Source: Bradyrhizobium sp. BTAi1
GTDB lineage: Bacteria > Pseudomonadota > Alphaproteobacteria > Rhizobiales > Xanthobacteraceae
Reading direction: 5' to 3'
Assembly (NCBI RefSeq): GCF_000015165.1
Contig: NC_009485.1
Location: forward strand, 8,017,501 to 8,081,500
Length of the DNA: 64,000 nucleotides
Shown here one piece after another: positions 18,756-28,960 of this stretch. The notes beneath the pieces are model-generated. The model was not told the origin of the DNA. It searched no databases and saw only the letters and a list, made by a program, of their open reading frames with translations. Made by a program: the position numbers and the translations under genes. The first letter of the stretch is position 1. Each line of letters begins with the position of its first letter.

Positions 18756-21488
18756 ATGACGATCCAGCAGCCCATCACCGCCCCGGTTCCACAGGAAACC
18801 GCGCCCGCCGAGGCGCCGGCCAAGCTCACGCCGATGATGGAGCAATATCTGGACATCAAGGCCGCCCATCCGGGGCTGATGCTGTTCTACCGGATGGGCG
18901 ACTTCTACGAGCTGTTTTTCGAGGACGCGGAGGTCGCGTCGAAGGCGCTCGGCATCGTGCTGACCAAGCGCGGCAAGCATCAGGGCCAGGACATCCCGAT
19001 GTGCGGCGTGCCGGTGGAGCGCTCCGAGGACTATCTGCACCGGCTGATCGCGCAAGGCATCCGTGTCGCCGTCTGCGAGCAGATGGAGGATCCGGCGGCG
19101 GCGCGCGCGCGCGGCAACAAGAGCGTGGTCAAGCGCGGCGTGGTGCGCGTGGTGACGCCGGGCACGCTCACCGAAGACAATCTGCTCGATGCCCGCGCCA
19201 ATAATTATCTGCTGGCGATCGCGCGCAGCCGCGGCTCCTCCGGCGGCGACCGGCTCGGGCTCGCCTGGATCGACATTTCGACCTCGGACTTCATCGTCAC
19301 CGAATGCGCCTTCGCCGAGCTGACCGCGACGCTCGCCCGCATCAATCCGAACGAAGTGATCATCTCGGATGCGCTGTATTCGGATGAAGTCTTCGAGCCG
19401 GTGCTGCGCGAGCTCGCCGCGGTGACGCCGCTGACGCGCGACGTATTCGACGGCGCCACCGCCGAGCGCCGGCTGTGCGATTATTTCGCGGTGGCCACGA
19501 TGGACGGCCTCGCCGTGCTGTCGCGGCTGGAAACCACCGCTGCCGCCGCCTGCGTCACTTATGTCGAGCGGACACAAGTGGGGCAGCGCCCGCCGCTGGC
19601 GCCGCCGGCGCGCGAGGCGACCGGCAGCACCATGGCGATCGACCCGGCCACCCGGGCCAATCTCGAGCTGACGCGCACGCTCGCCGGCGAGCGCCGCGGC
19701 TCGCTGCTCGACGCCATCGACTGCACGGTGACCTCGGCCGGCTCACGCCTGCTGGCGCAGCGGCTTGCGGCGCCCTTGACGGAGCCGGCGCAGATCGGCC
19801 GCCGGCTCGATGCCGTCAACGTGTTCGTCGCCGACAGCGCCGCGCGCGAGGACATCCGCGCGATCCTGCGCGGCGCGCCGGACATGACGCGCGCGATGGC
19901 ACGGCTGTCGGTCGGCCGCGGCGGCCCGCGCGATCTCGCGGCCTTACGCGACGGCATCCTCGCCGCCGACCAGGCGCTCGGGCGGCTGTCGGCGCTGGAT
20001 CAGCCGCCGCAGGAGATCGCGGCCGCGATGGCGGCGCTGGCGCGGCCGGCGCGCGCGCTCGCCGAAGAATTGAGCCGCGCGCTCGACGAGCAGTTGCCGC
20101 TGATCAAGCGTGACGGCGGCTTTGTCCGCTCAGGCTATGATTCGACCCTCGACGAGACGCGCAATCTGCGCGACGCGTCCCGCCTCGTCGTCGCCTCGAT
20201 GCAAGCGCGCTATGCCGACCAGACCGGCGTCAAGGCGCTCAAGATCCGCCACAACAACGTGCTCGGCTATTTCGTCGAGGTCACCGCGCAGCACGGCGAT
20301 AAATTGATGTCGGCGCCGCTGAACGCGACCTTCATCCATCGCCAGACGCTCGCCGGACAGGTGCGCTTCACGACATCGGAGCTCGGCGAGATCGAGGCCA
20401 AGATCGCGAACGCCGGCGAACGCGCGCTCAATCTCGAGCTCGAGATCTTCGACCGGCTGTGCGGACAAGCGCTGGCGATCGGCGACGATCTGCGCGCTGC
20501 GGCCCATGGCTTTGCGATGCTCGATGTCGCGACTGCGCTGGCCAAGCTCGCGGTCGATGACAACTACATCAGGCCGGAGGTCGACGGCTCGCTCGGCTTC
20601 GCCATCGAGGGCGGCCGCCATCCGGTGGTCGAGCAGGCCTTGAAGCGCGAAGGCCAGCCCTTCATCGCCAATTCCTGCGATCTGTCGCCGACGCCGGGGC
20701 ACAAAAGCGGCCAGTTGTGGCTGCTCACCGGCCCGAACATGGCGGGTAAATCGACCTTCCTGCGCCAGAACGCCTTGATCGCCCTGCTCGCGCAGATCGG
20801 CTCGTTCGTTCCGGCGACGCGGGCCCGCATCGGCATCGTCGACCGGCTGTTCTCGCGCGTCGGCGCCGCCGACGATCTGGCGCGCGGACGCTCGACCTTC
20901 ATGGTCGAGATGGTCGAGACGGCGGCGATCCTCAACCAGGCCGGCGAGCGCGCGCTGGTGATCCTGGACGAGATCGGCAGGGGCACCGCGACCTTCGACG
21001 GCCTGTCGATCGCCTGGGCCGCGATCGAGCATCTGCACGAGAGCAACCGCTGCCGCACGCTGTTCGCCACGCATTATCACGAGCTGACGGCGCTCGCCGC
21101 CAAGCTGCCGCGGCTGTTCAACGCCACGGTGCGGGTCAAGGAATGGCACGGCGACGTGGTGTTCCTGCACGAGGTGCTGCCCGGCTCCGCCGACCGCTCC
21201 TATGGAATTCAGGTGGCGAAGCTCGCCGGCCTGCCGCCGGCCGTGATCAGCCGCGCCAAATCGGTGTTGGCGAAGCTGGAGGCCGCCGACCGCGGCCAGA
21301 ACGCGCGGGCGCTGGTCGACGATCTTCCGCTGTTCGCCGTGCCGTCGCGCGCGGCGCCCGAGCCCGCGATGTCGAAAGAAGCGGAGGAGCTGATTGCCGC
21401 GGTCAAGGCGCTGCACCCCGACGAGATGACGCCGCGCGAAGCGATGGACGCGCTGTATGCGCTGAAGGCGAAGCTGCCGAAGGGCTAA
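18756..21488 (+). CDS. mutS: DNA mismatch repair protein MutS
   Basis: 910-residue mismatch-recognition ATPase. The N-terminal domain has the mismatch-contacting Phe-x-Glu region ([16 protein letters not shown]), then connector, lever and clamp domains, and a C-terminal ABC-type ATPase with Walker [11 protein letters not shown] from about residue 658, Walker [16 protein letters not shown] and ATHYHEL. The ATG at 18756 was preferred to a TTG 18 bases upstream. The long Pro/Ala N-terminus and ~910 length are normal for alphaproteobacterial MutS. It is a lone transcription unit ending in a type A repeat. Confidence 0.98.
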
Positions 21489-21497
21489 TTTGTCTCT

Positions 21498-21582
21498 CCG
21501 TCATTGCGAAGCGCCGTTGCGCCGAAGCAATCCAGGGTCCCATCCGAGCCCTGGATTGCGTCGCTTCGCTCGCAATGACGGG
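21498..21582. repeat. Palindromic intergenic repeat, type A copy 2
   Basis: Begins 10 bases after the mutS stop. Outer arms CCGTCATTGCGA / TCGCAATGACGG and inner arms GAAGCAATCCAGGG / CCCTGGATTGC match the copy at 17032-17115. It lies between convergent genes and may end both transcripts. Confidence 0.8.
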
Positions 21583-21590
21583 GGATGGAG

Positions 21591-22391
21591 CTAGCGAATC
21601 GCGGGCGCCGTCTTTCTCCCCAGCCACCACAGGCCGAGATTCCACCCGACGCAAGTCGCCAGCGCGCCGCTCAAGCCGGCGACGGCGCCCAGATGCAGGC
21701 TGCCGAGATGCAGCACGACCACCGCCAGCGAGAAGCCGATCAGGCCCCAGGCGCCGTTGGCCATCACGGCGGCGGTCGCAGAACCGCCGATGCGCGGCTG
21801 CAGGATCAGCATCATCGAGGTGAAGACGATCGGAAACAGCGCCAGGATGCCGGACACGCTGGGGCCGGCCCAACCGGAGACCGAGGTCACGGTGGCGACG
21901 AGCGTCGCCACCAGCGAGGCGCGCAACGGCACGTCGTACCAGCGCCGCGTGAGCAGCGGCATCTTGGCATGGCGATAGCGCTGCAGCAGCGGGAGGCAGA
22001 TCGCGAAGGTGATGATGTTGGCGACGATGCCCATCGCGAGCGTCCATTGCACGCTCTTGATCAGCGACGCCAGACCGAGCCACACCGCGACGGCGGTGGC
22101 GCTCGCAATCCACACGCTGTGGCGCTGTGCCAGCACGGCGTAAGCGAGGCTGAGAAAGATCGTCGCGGCGTTGATCGGCAGACTGGTCAGTGCTCCTTCC
22201 GCGATGAACGCGGCATCGTGGTCGAGCGCCAGGAACACATAGGTCGGTCCGGCCGAGATCGGCAGGGTGGCGACCAGCGCGCCGATCACCGGTCCGGTGC
22301 GCTCGGCGATCATCGACGCCGACACCACGAACGACGCCGCGATCGCCATGCGCAAGCCGAGCAGCAGCAGAAAGGAGGGATCGAGGGACAT
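21591..22391 (-). CDS. Hypothetical multi-pass membrane protein
   Basis: 266-residue protein made almost wholly of hydrophobic helices (eight or more), with short polar loops such as QRYRHAKMPLLTRRW near the middle. I do not recognise a named family with certainty; the small-residue-rich helices and two similar halves (each with an ALVAT-type motif) suggest a transporter or a membrane protein of unknown role. It is convergent with mutS and 100 bases downstream of the OsmC gene on the same strand, with a GC hairpin between them. Confidence 0.7.
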   Translation of the reverse strand: MSLDPSFLLLLGLRMAIAASFVVSASMIAERTGPVIGALVATLPISAGPTYVFLALDHDAAFIAEGALTSLPINAATIFLSLAYAVLAQRHSVWIASATAVAVWLGLASLIKSVQWTLAMGIVANIITFAICLPLLQRYRHAKMPLLTRRWYDVPLRASLVATLVATVTSVSGWAGPSVSGILALFPIVFTSMMLILQPRIGGSATAAVMANGAWGLIGFSLAVVVLHLGSLHLGAVAGLSGALATCVGWNLGLWWLGRKTAPAIR

Positions 22392-22413
22392 CAGGTCCTG
22401 TGGCGCGAGGCTC

Positions 22414-22435
22414 CCTCCCCCGCACGCGGGGGAGG
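22414..22435. repeat. Short GC hairpin, type D copy 2
   Basis: CCTCCCCCGC-ac-GCGGGGGAGG is a perfect stem identical to that at 18451-18472. It lies just upstream of the membrane protein gene. Confidence 0.75.
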
Positions 22436-22492
22436 CGCAGACCGAGCGAGCCTTGCTGCCTTGCGCTTATCAGCGCCAAGACAGAGCCGTGG

Positions 22493-23005
22493 CTACGCCA
22501 CCCGCTTCAAACTGACCGAGACCTTCGGGCCATTCTTGATGGTCTGATAGACCACGCAATAGCGCTCGGTGAGCTTGAGCAACAGGTCGAGCTTGTCTTG
22601 CGGGGCGTCGGTGTCGACCTCGAAGCGCAGGCGGATTTCCTGGAAGCCGACCGGGGCCTCCTTGTCGACGCCGAGCGTGCCGCGGAAATCAAGATCGCCT
22701 TCAGCCAGCACCAGCCCGCTCTTCAGCGGGACTTCGACGGCGGTGGCGACGGATTTCAGCGTGACGCCGGCGCAGGCGACCAGCGCCTCCAAGAGCATGT
22801 CGCCGGAGCACAGTTCGAGCCCGGAGCCGCCGGTGGCCGGATGCAGGCCGGCGACGGCCAGCGCGCGGCCGGTTTCGAGCTTGCAGGTCAGGCCTTCGCC
22901 GCCGACCTCGCCCTTGGCCTTCAACGTGATGACCGCAGCGGAGGGATCAGCCTTGTAGCGTTCCTTGATCGGCGCCTGCATGGCGCGCAGCTCGGCAGCA
23001 TCCAT
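22493..23005 (-). CDS. OsmC family peroxidase-like protein
   Basis: 170-residue OsmC/Ohr-fold protein, a cytoplasmic thiol-dependent hydroperoxide reductase family. The two family cysteines are Cys78 in ALVACAGVTLKS and Cys150 in ERYCVVYQT. Both are present, so a functional peroxidatic/resolving pair is possible. It reads more like the general OsmC/YhfA branch than Ohr. The ATG at 23005 is preceded by GGGAGAG. It lies 65 bases after the ABC ATPase gene, on the same strand. Confidence 0.85.
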   Translation of the reverse strand: MDAAELRAMQAPIKERYKADPSAAVITLKAKGEVGGEGLTCKLETGRALAVAGLHPATGGSGLELCSGDMLLEALVACAGVTLKSVATAVEVPLKSGLVLAEGDLDFRGTLGVDKEAPVGFQEIRLRFEVDTDAPQDKLDLLLKLTERYCVVYQTIKNGPKVSVSLKRVA

Positions 23006-23070
23006 TGTCGTTCTCTCCCGGATTCATTTCCTACCATTCGCAAGAGATGTACCGGGCCGCGCCGCCGATG

Positions 23071-23856
23071 TCACCACCACAGCCCGCCGCCCGCGTCACG
23101 CCTGCCCTGCATGTCCGGCACCGTCCGGTCGAGCGACCGGTCCAGCGCGGTCAACACATGGCGCTTGAACTGTTCGAACAGCGGCGCATTGCGGTCGCGC
23201 GGGCGCGACAAATTGATGGTGATCTCCTCGAACAACCGGCCGGGATGCGGCCGCATCACCAGCACGCGGTCGGCCAGCACCACCGCTTCCTCGACATCGT
23301 GGGTGACGAGCACCAGGGTCGGGCGGGTATCGGCCCAGAGATCGAGCAGATGGTCCTGCAAATCCTTGCGGGTGAAGGCGTCGAGTGCCGAGAACGGCTC
23401 GTCGAGCAGCAGCACCTCCGGCTGCGCCACCAAGGCGCGGGCGATCGCGACGCGCTGCGCCTGGCCGCCGGACAATTCGCGCGGCCAGACCTTGGCCTTG
23501 TCCGCAAGGCCGACGCGCGCCAACGCCTTGGCCACGCGCTCGCGGCGCTCGGCCGCAGGCAGCTCGGACAGGCCGAAGCCGATATTGTCGGCGACCGTGA
23601 GCCAGGGCAGCAGCCGCGGCTCCTGGAAAATGATGCCGACCTTGGCATGTGGCGCCGTGATCGTCTCGCCGTCGAGCGTCACGGTGCCGGCGCTGGCGCG
23701 GTCGAGCCCGGCGACAGCGCGGAGAAGCGTCGACTTGCCACAGCCGGAGCCGCCGATGATGGCGATGATCTCGCCGAGCTGGATCTCGGCCGAGAACCGC
23801 TCCAGCGCGTGGACGCCGTTGGGATAGACCTTGGTGACGGAGGCGAGCTGCAGCAT
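23071..23856 (-). CDS. ABC transporter ATP-binding protein, NitT/TauT (SsuB-like)
   Basis: 261-residue ATPase with Walker A GGSGCGKST (residues 35-43), Q-loop FQEPRLLPW, signature LSGGQAQRVAIARAL and Walker B VLLLDEPFSALD. The FQEPRLLPW stretch is typical of sulfonate/taurine/nitrate importers. Its start shares one base with the permease stop (TGATG), so the two are coupled. With the adjacent permease and binding protein it forms a second NitT/TauT-type importer. Confidence 0.92.
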   Translation of the reverse strand: MLQLASVTKVYPNGVHALERFSAEIQLGEIIAIIGGSGCGKSTLLRAVAGLDRASAGTVTLDGETITAPHAKVGIIFQEPRLLPWLTVADNIGFGLSELPAAERRERVAKALARVGLADKAKVWPRELSGGQAQRVAIARALVAQPEVLLLDEPFSALDAFTRKDLQDHLLDLWADTRPTLVLVTHDVEEAVVLADRVLVMRPHPGRLFEEITINLSRPRDRNAPLFEQFKRHVLTALDRSLDRTVPDMQGRRDAGGGLWW

Positions 23857-24707
23857 CAGGCCGCTCCGCTCTGGCGCGCGAAACTGTCCTGCCAGCGCAG
23901 CAGCGGCGCGGTGGCGATCTCGAGCAGCCAGTCGGTGGCCTTGCCGATGATGGCGAAGATCACGATGGCGGCGACGATCTGCGCCGGCTTGCCGAGCTGC
24001 TGACCGTCGATCAGCAGGTAGCCGAGGCCTTCAGACGCGCCCATGAACTCGGCGGCAACGACGAACATCCACCCCAGACCGAGGCCGACGCGCAGCGACA
24101 CGACATAGGCGGGCAGCACGGCCGGCAGGAGGATGCGGCGGATCATCGCCGGGCCGGAGAGGCGGAAGATGCGGCCGACCTCGACGATCTTGCGGTCCAC
24201 CGACAGGATCGCGCCGGTCAGGCCGAGATAGACTGGGAAGAACACGCCGACCGCGATCAGCGCCACTTTCGAGGTCTCGAAGATGCCGAGCCACAGGATG
24301 AACAGCGGCACCCAGGCGATCGAGGGGATCGCGCGCAGCGCCTGGATGGTCGGATCGACCAGCCGGCGGGCAAGACCCCAATAGCCGCAGATGCCGCCGA
24401 GCAAGGTGCCGGCGGCGACGCCGAAGCCGAAACCGATGCCGACGCGGGAGAGCGTCGCGACGATATGCCGGGTCAGCTCGCCCGAGCGGGCGAGCTCGGC
24501 GATGGTGGTAAAGACCTTTGACGGCGGCGGCACCAGCCGGCCGTTCGACCAGCCGGCCCAGACGAGCAGCTCCCAGCCCAGCGCCAGCGACAGGGGCAGC
24601 AACAGGCCGAGCAGCGGGCGCGCCAAGCGGGTGAGCCATGCCGCGCGGCCGGTCTGGGGTGTGGCAGCCGCGGCGGGGGCCTGCAATTCGACGGTCATGG
24701 TCATAGT
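23856..24707 (-). CDS. ABC transporter permease, SsuC-like
   Basis: 283-residue inner-membrane permease with six or so helices and the EAA-like loop RLSGPAMIRRILLPAVLP. RAIPSIAWVPLFILWLGI is characteristic of the SsuC/TauC/NrtB group. The start MTMTVELQ at 24707 gives the usual N-terminus; open frame continues upstream but with no ribosome binding site and into a repeat. It overlaps the ATPase gene by one base. Confidence 0.9.
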   Translation of the reverse strand, partial: TMTMTVELQAPAAAATPQTGRAAWLTRLARPLLGLLLPLSLALGWELLVWAGWSNGRLVPPPSKVFTTIAELARSGELTRHIVATLSRVGIGFGFGVAAGTLLGGICGYWGLARRLVDPTIQALRAIPSIAWVPLFILWLGIFETSKVALIAVGVFFPVYLGLTGAILSVDRKIVEVGRIFRLSGPAMIRRILLPAVLPAYVVSLRVGLGLGWMFVVAAEFMGASEGLGYLLIDGQQLGKPAQIVAAIVIFAIIGKATDWLLEIATAPLLRWQDSFARQSGAA

Positions 24708-24782
24708 GAGAACAGTGTCTCGCGCGAGAATGCAAGGCGTGACGATGGCGTTCATGCCGCGTCAGGCGGCCATGCCGCGGCG

Positions 24783-24843
24783 CTCTCCCCTTTACCTCGC
24801 CCCGCTTGCGGGGAGAGGCCGGATTGCATCGAAGATGCAATCC
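24783..24843. repeat. Composite hairpin repeat inside the ABC operon
   Basis: Two adjacent stems lie between the binding-protein and permease genes: CCCCGC-tt-GCGGGG (24800-24813), flanked by CTCTCCCC and GGGGAGAG, and the perfect GGATTGCATC-gaa-GATGCAATCC (24821-24843). Such elements often reduce downstream expression relative to the binding-protein gene. Confidence 0.7.
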
Positions 24844-24896
24844 GGGTGAGGGGGGACTCTCCGCGGGTCTGGTGCCCCTGGAGGATGAAGCAAGCC

Positions 24897-25871
24897 TCAA
24901 TTCGTCGGCAGCGGGACCTGGTCGTCGATCAGAGCGTCCAGCGTCGCCTTCACGTCGACCTTGGCGTCCACCACACCGGCCTGCTGCAGCGCGAGGCCGG
25001 CTGCCAAAATCGACTCGCGCTGAGGGGCGCCGATGCGGCTGTGGGTCAGCTCGGTGCGCTCCTTGAGCTGCTTGTCGACCACGCTGTCCGGCAGCTTGGT
25101 GACGGCGACGAACGTCTTCTTGAGGTCGTCGTAATTGGCCAGCGCATCCTTGCGCGCGACCTCGTAGGTGGCGAGCACGCGGCGGACAATGTCGGGATTG
25201 TCCTTCAGGAACTGCTCACGCACATTGAGGATGCCCCAGGTGTTGGCATCGGCCTTGCGGTAGAACAGCTTGGCTCCCTCTTCGACCTCGGCCTGCGCCA
25301 TCATCGGATCGAGCCCGGCCCAGGCGTCGACGTCGCCGCGGATCAAAGCCGCCTTGCCGTCGGCATGCTGCAGCAGCACCGGGGTGATGTCCTTGTCGGT
25401 GAGGCCCGCTGCCAGCAGCGCGCGGACCAGGAAGATGTGCGGATCGGTGCCGCGGGTCACTGCGACGCGCTTGCCCTTGAGATCGGCGACCGAGGCGATC
25501 TTGGAGTCCTTGCCCGTCACCAGCGCCGTCCATTCCGGCCGCGAATAGACATAGATCGACTTGATCGGGTTGCCGTTGATCTTGGCGACCAGTGCGGCGG
25601 AGCCGGCGGTCGAGCCGAAATCGAGCGAGCCGGCATTGAGGAACTCGAGCGCCTTGTTGGAGCCGGCCGACTGCACCCAGACGATGCTAATGCCGTCCTT
25701 GGCGAACTCCTTCTCGAGAAGCCCCTTCTGCTTCAGCACCAGCGACACCGGATTATAGGTCGCCCAGTCGATGCGGATCTCCTTGACCGGTTCGGCGGCG
25801 CGTGCGGCGCCGCAGCCCAGTAGAAACACGGCCGCAAGCCCGGCGAATCCGCGCCTTGACAGTCCACCCAT
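24897..25871 (-). CDS. ABC transporter substrate-binding protein, aliphatic sulfonate type
   Basis: 324-residue periplasmic binding protein of the SsuA family (IDWATYNPVSLVLKQKG, SAGSNKALEFLNAGSLDFG). The N-terminus has a twin-arginine-like motif SRRGFAGLA, a hydrophobic stretch and then LLGCGAARAAEP, so it could leave by Tat and be cut either at ARA-A or as a lipoprotein at LLG-C. Three start codons lie in a row (TTG 25877, ATG 25874, ATG 25871); AGGAGG sits 4 and 7 bases before the two ATGs, which favours the last. It is first in the importer operon, 190 bases from the permease. Confidence 0.88.
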   Translation of the reverse strand: MGGLSRRGFAGLAAVFLLGCGAARAAEPVKEIRIDWATYNPVSLVLKQKGLLEKEFAKDGISIVWVQSAGSNKALEFLNAGSLDFGSTAGSAALVAKINGNPIKSIYVYSRPEWTALVTGKDSKIASVADLKGKRVAVTRGTDPHIFLVRALLAAGLTDKDITPVLLQHADGKAALIRGDVDAWAGLDPMMAQAEVEEGAKLFYRKADANTWGILNVREQFLKDNPDIVRRVLATYEVARKDALANYDDLKKTFVAVTKLPDSVVDKQLKERTELTHSRIGAPQRESILAAGLALQQAGVVDAKVDVKATLDALIDDQVPLPTN

Positions 25872-26066
25872 CATCAATCCTCCTGATCAAGAAAACATCG
25901 CTGTTGTTTCAATGCGTTATGCCAGGGGCTCGCGAGAATTGTTTTTCCTTTCGATTGCCTCGCCGAGAACAATCCTCATCTCCATGTGGCCGACGGCAGC
26001 ATGGATCGATTGCCGCATTGGAAGTTTCGTGACAGCACTGGCCTTGTTCGATATCCGGTTGCATCC

Positions 26067-28862
26067 ATGGACAGCGTCACCCCGAATTCCAGACCCGAAA
26101 GCTTCCCCGAATTTGACAGCGCCGGCCTCGCGGCGGCCGTCGATGCGCTCGCCGCGCAGCATTCCGGCCGGGAGGACATGTTCCGCGCCGCCGTGGTGCA
26201 GTTGCTGAAGGCCGAGCTGGTCAAGGCCCGCGCCGTGGCCCAGGCGCAGCTCCTGAAGGACCGCCACGGCCGGCGTTGCGCCGAGCGGCTGTGCTTCGTG
26301 CAGGACGAGATCATCCGCATCCTTTACGCGGCGGCCACCCAGCATCTGTACCGGTCGCAGGTGCCGAGCGGCGCCGAGCGGATGGCCGTGGTCGCGACCG
26401 GCGGCTATGGCCGCGGCCTGATGGCGCCGGAGTCGGACATCGATCTCCTGTTCATCCTGCCCTACAAGCAGACCGCCTGGGGCGAGCAGGTCGCCGAAGC
26501 CATCCTCTACTCGCTGTGGGACATGGGCCTGAAGGTCGGCCATGCCACCCGCTCGGTCGATGAATCGATCCGGCAGGCGCGCGGCGACATGACCATCCGC
26601 ACCGCCATTCTGGAGACGCGCTATCTCGCCGGCGACCGGCCGCTCTATGACGAGTTGGTCGAACGCTTCGACACCGAGGTGGTGCAAGGCACCGCGGCCG
26701 AGTTCGTCGCTGCCAAGCTCGCCGAGCGCGAGGAGCGGCACCGCCGCGGCGGCCAATCACGCTATCTGGTGGAGCCCAACGTCAAGGACGGCAAAGGCGG
26801 GCTGCGCGACCTGCACACGCTGTTCTGGATCGCCAAATACGTCTACCGGGTGCGCGAGACCGCCGAGCTGGTGGAGCGCGGGGTATTCGACGCCCACGAA
26901 TACCGGACCTTCCGACGCTGCGCCGATTTCCTCTGGTCGGTGCGCTGCAATCTGCATTTCGTCAGCGGCCGGCCCGAGGAGCGGCTGTCGTTCGACCTGC
27001 AGCGCGAGATCGCCGTCCGGCTGGGCTACACCAGCCACCCCGGCATGCAGGACGTCGAGCGCTTCATGAAGCACTATTTCCTGGTCGCCAAGGAGGTCGG
27101 CAACCTCACCGCCATCCTCTGCGCCAAGCTGGAGGACCAGCAGGCCAAGCCGGCGCCGGTGCTGAGCCGGGTGATCTCGCGCCTCAAGACCGGCAACAGC
27201 TGGCGGCGCGTGCCGGAAAGCGACGATTTCATCGTCGACAACAACCGCATCAATCTCGCCGCACCTGACGTCTTCAAGCACGACCCGGTCAATCTGATCC
27301 GCATCTTCCGGCTGGCGCAGAAGAACAACCTCGCCTTCCATCCCGACGCGATGCGCGCGGTGACGCGCTCGCTGAACCTGATCAATACCGAGCTGCGCGA
27401 CAATCCCGACGCCAACCGGCTGTTCATGGAGATCCTGACCTCCAACGACGCCGAGACCGTGCTGCGGCGGATGAACGAGACCGGGGTCCTCGGCCATTTC
27501 ATCCGGGCCTTCGGCCGGATCGTCTCGATGATGCAGTTCAACATGTATCACCACTATACGGTGGACGAGCATTTGATCCGCTGCATCGGGTTCCTGCAGG
27601 AGATCGAGCGCGGCGGCATCGACGAGTTCGCGCTGGCCTCCGACCTGATGCGCAAGATCCGGCCCGAGCACCGCGCCGTCATCTATATCAGCGTGCTGCT
27701 GCACGACGTCGCCAAGGGCCGGCCCGAGGATCATTCGATTGCCGGCGCCAAAGTGGCGCGCCGGCTATGTCCGCGGCTCGGATTCAACAATGCCGACACG
27801 GAACTGGTGGCCTGGCTGATCGAGGAGCACCTGACGATGTCGACGGTGGCGCAGTCGCGCGACCTGTCGGACCGCCGGACCATCGAGAAATTCGCCGCCG
27901 TGGTGCAGTCGGTCGAGCAGATGAAGCTGCTGACGATCCTGACCACCGCCGACATTCGCGGCGTCGGCCCCGGCGTCTGGAACGGCTGGAAGGCGCAGCT
28001 GTTGCGAACGCTGTATTACGAGACCGAGCCGGTGCTGACCGGCGGCTTTTCCGAGGTCAACCGCGCCAAGCGCATCACCGCGGCGCAGGCCGAGTTCCGC
28101 AACGCCTTCACCGATTGGCCCGAGGACGAGCTCAACACCTATATCGGCCGGCACTATCCGGCCTACTGGCTCAAGGTCGAGCTGCCGCGCAAGATCCGCC
28201 ACGCCCGCTTCGTGCGCGCGAGCGAGGATGCCGGCCATAAGCTCGCGATCAATGTCGGCTTCGATCCGGCGCGCGGCGTCACCGAGCTGACGATCTTCGC
28301 CATGGACCATCCGTGGCTGCTGTCGATCATCGCCGGCGCCTGCGCCTCGGCCGGCGCCAACATCGTCGACGCCCAGATCTACACCACGACCGACGGCCGC
28401 GCGCTCGACACCATCGCGATCTCCCGCGAATATGAGCGCGACGAGGACGAGGGCCGCCGTGCGACGCGGATCGGCGAAACCATCGAGCAGGTGCTGGAAG
28501 GCAAGCTGCGTTTGCCGGACGCCGTGGCGCGGCGGACCACGCGCGGCAAGCAGCACAAGGCGTTCTCGGTCGAGCCCGAGGTCAGCATCAACAATCAGTG
28601 GTCGGAACTCTACACGGTGATCGAGGTCTCCGGCCTCGACCGCCCTGGCCTGCTCTATGAGCTGACAACCGCGATCTCGAAGCTGAACCTGAACATCGCC
28701 TCGGCGCATGTCGCGACCTTCGGCGAGCGCGCACGCGACGTGTTCTACGTCACCGACCTGCTGGGCGCGCAGATCAACGCGCCGACGCGGCAGGCGGCGA
28801 TCAAGAGCGCGCTGCTGCATCTGCTCGCCAGCGACGACACGGCGGCTCAGCCGGCGGCCTGA
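26067..28862 (+). CDS. glnD: Bifunctional [protein-PII] uridylyltransferase/uridylyl-removing enzyme
   Basis: 931-residue nitrogen sensor that uridylylates PII proteins (GlnB/GlnK) when glutamine is low and removes UMP when it is high. The nucleotidyltransferase domain has GGYGRG at residues 112-117 and the metal-binding pair in SDIDLL (Asp124, Asp126). The HD domain has His546-Asp547 in LLHDVAKGRPEDHS. Two C-terminal ACT domains, about 738-810 and 848-925 (GLDRPGLLYELTTAI), bind glutamine. The ATG at 26067 fits the family length; upstream in-frame ATG/GTG codons would add an AT-rich leader with no ribosome binding site. It diverges from the importer operon. Confidence 0.96.
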   Translation: MDSVTPNSRPESFPEFDSAGLAAAVDALAAQHSGREDMFRAAVVQLLKAELVKARAVAQAQLLKDRHGRRCAERLCFVQDEIIRILYAAATQHLYRSQVPSGAERMAVVATGGYGRGLMAPESDIDLLFILPYKQTAWGEQVAEAILYSLWDMGLKVGHATRSVDESIRQARGDMTIRTAILETRYLAGDRPLYDELVERFDTEVVQGTAAEFVAAKLAEREERHRRGGQSRYLVEPNVKDGKGGLRDLHTLFWIAKYVYRVRETAELVERGVFDAHEYRTFRRCADFLWSVRCNLHFVSGRPEERLSFDLQREIAVRLGYTSHPGMQDVERFMKHYFLVAKEVGNLTAILCAKLEDQQAKPAPVLSRVISRLKTGNSWRRVPESDDFIVDNNRINLAAPDVFKHDPVNLIRIFRLAQKNNLAFHPDAMRAVTRSLNLINTELRDNPDANRLFMEILTSNDAETVLRRMNETGVLGHFIRAFGRIVSMMQFNMYHHYTVDEHLIRCIGFLQEIERGGIDEFALASDLMRKIRPEHRAVIYISVLLHDVAKGRPEDHSIAGAKVARRLCPRLGFNNADTELVAWLIEEHLTMSTVAQSRDLSDRRTIEKFAAVVQSVEQMKLLTILTTADIRGVGPGVWNGWKAQLLRTLYYETEPVLTGGFSEVNRAKRITAAQAEFRNAFTDWPEDELNTYIGRHYPAYWLKVELPRKIRHARFVRASEDAGHKLAINVGFDPARGVTELTIFAMDHPWLLSIIAGACASAGANIVDAQIYTTTDGRALDTIAISREYERDEDEGRRATRIGETIEQVLEGKLRLPDAVARRTTRGKQHKAFSVEPEVSINNQWSELYTVIEVSGLDRPGLLYELTTAISKLNLNIASAHVATFGERARDVFYVTDLLGAQINAPTRQAAIKSALLHLLASDDTAAQPAA

Positions 28863-28960
28863 AGGCATCGAGCAGGTCAGACGCGGCGGCTGTCCGCAAC
28901 GGAACGAATTGAGGGGACCGGCACCTCCGCCGGTCCAGATGGGCTTGGGGGAGCCGAACC

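Noticed and set aside
21585..22547. Long open frame (320 codons) on the plus strand opposite the membrane-protein and OsmC genes
   Set aside because: High G+C makes long antisense frames common; its product is low-complexity Arg/His/Gln-rich, and the minus strand gives recognisable proteins over the same bases.
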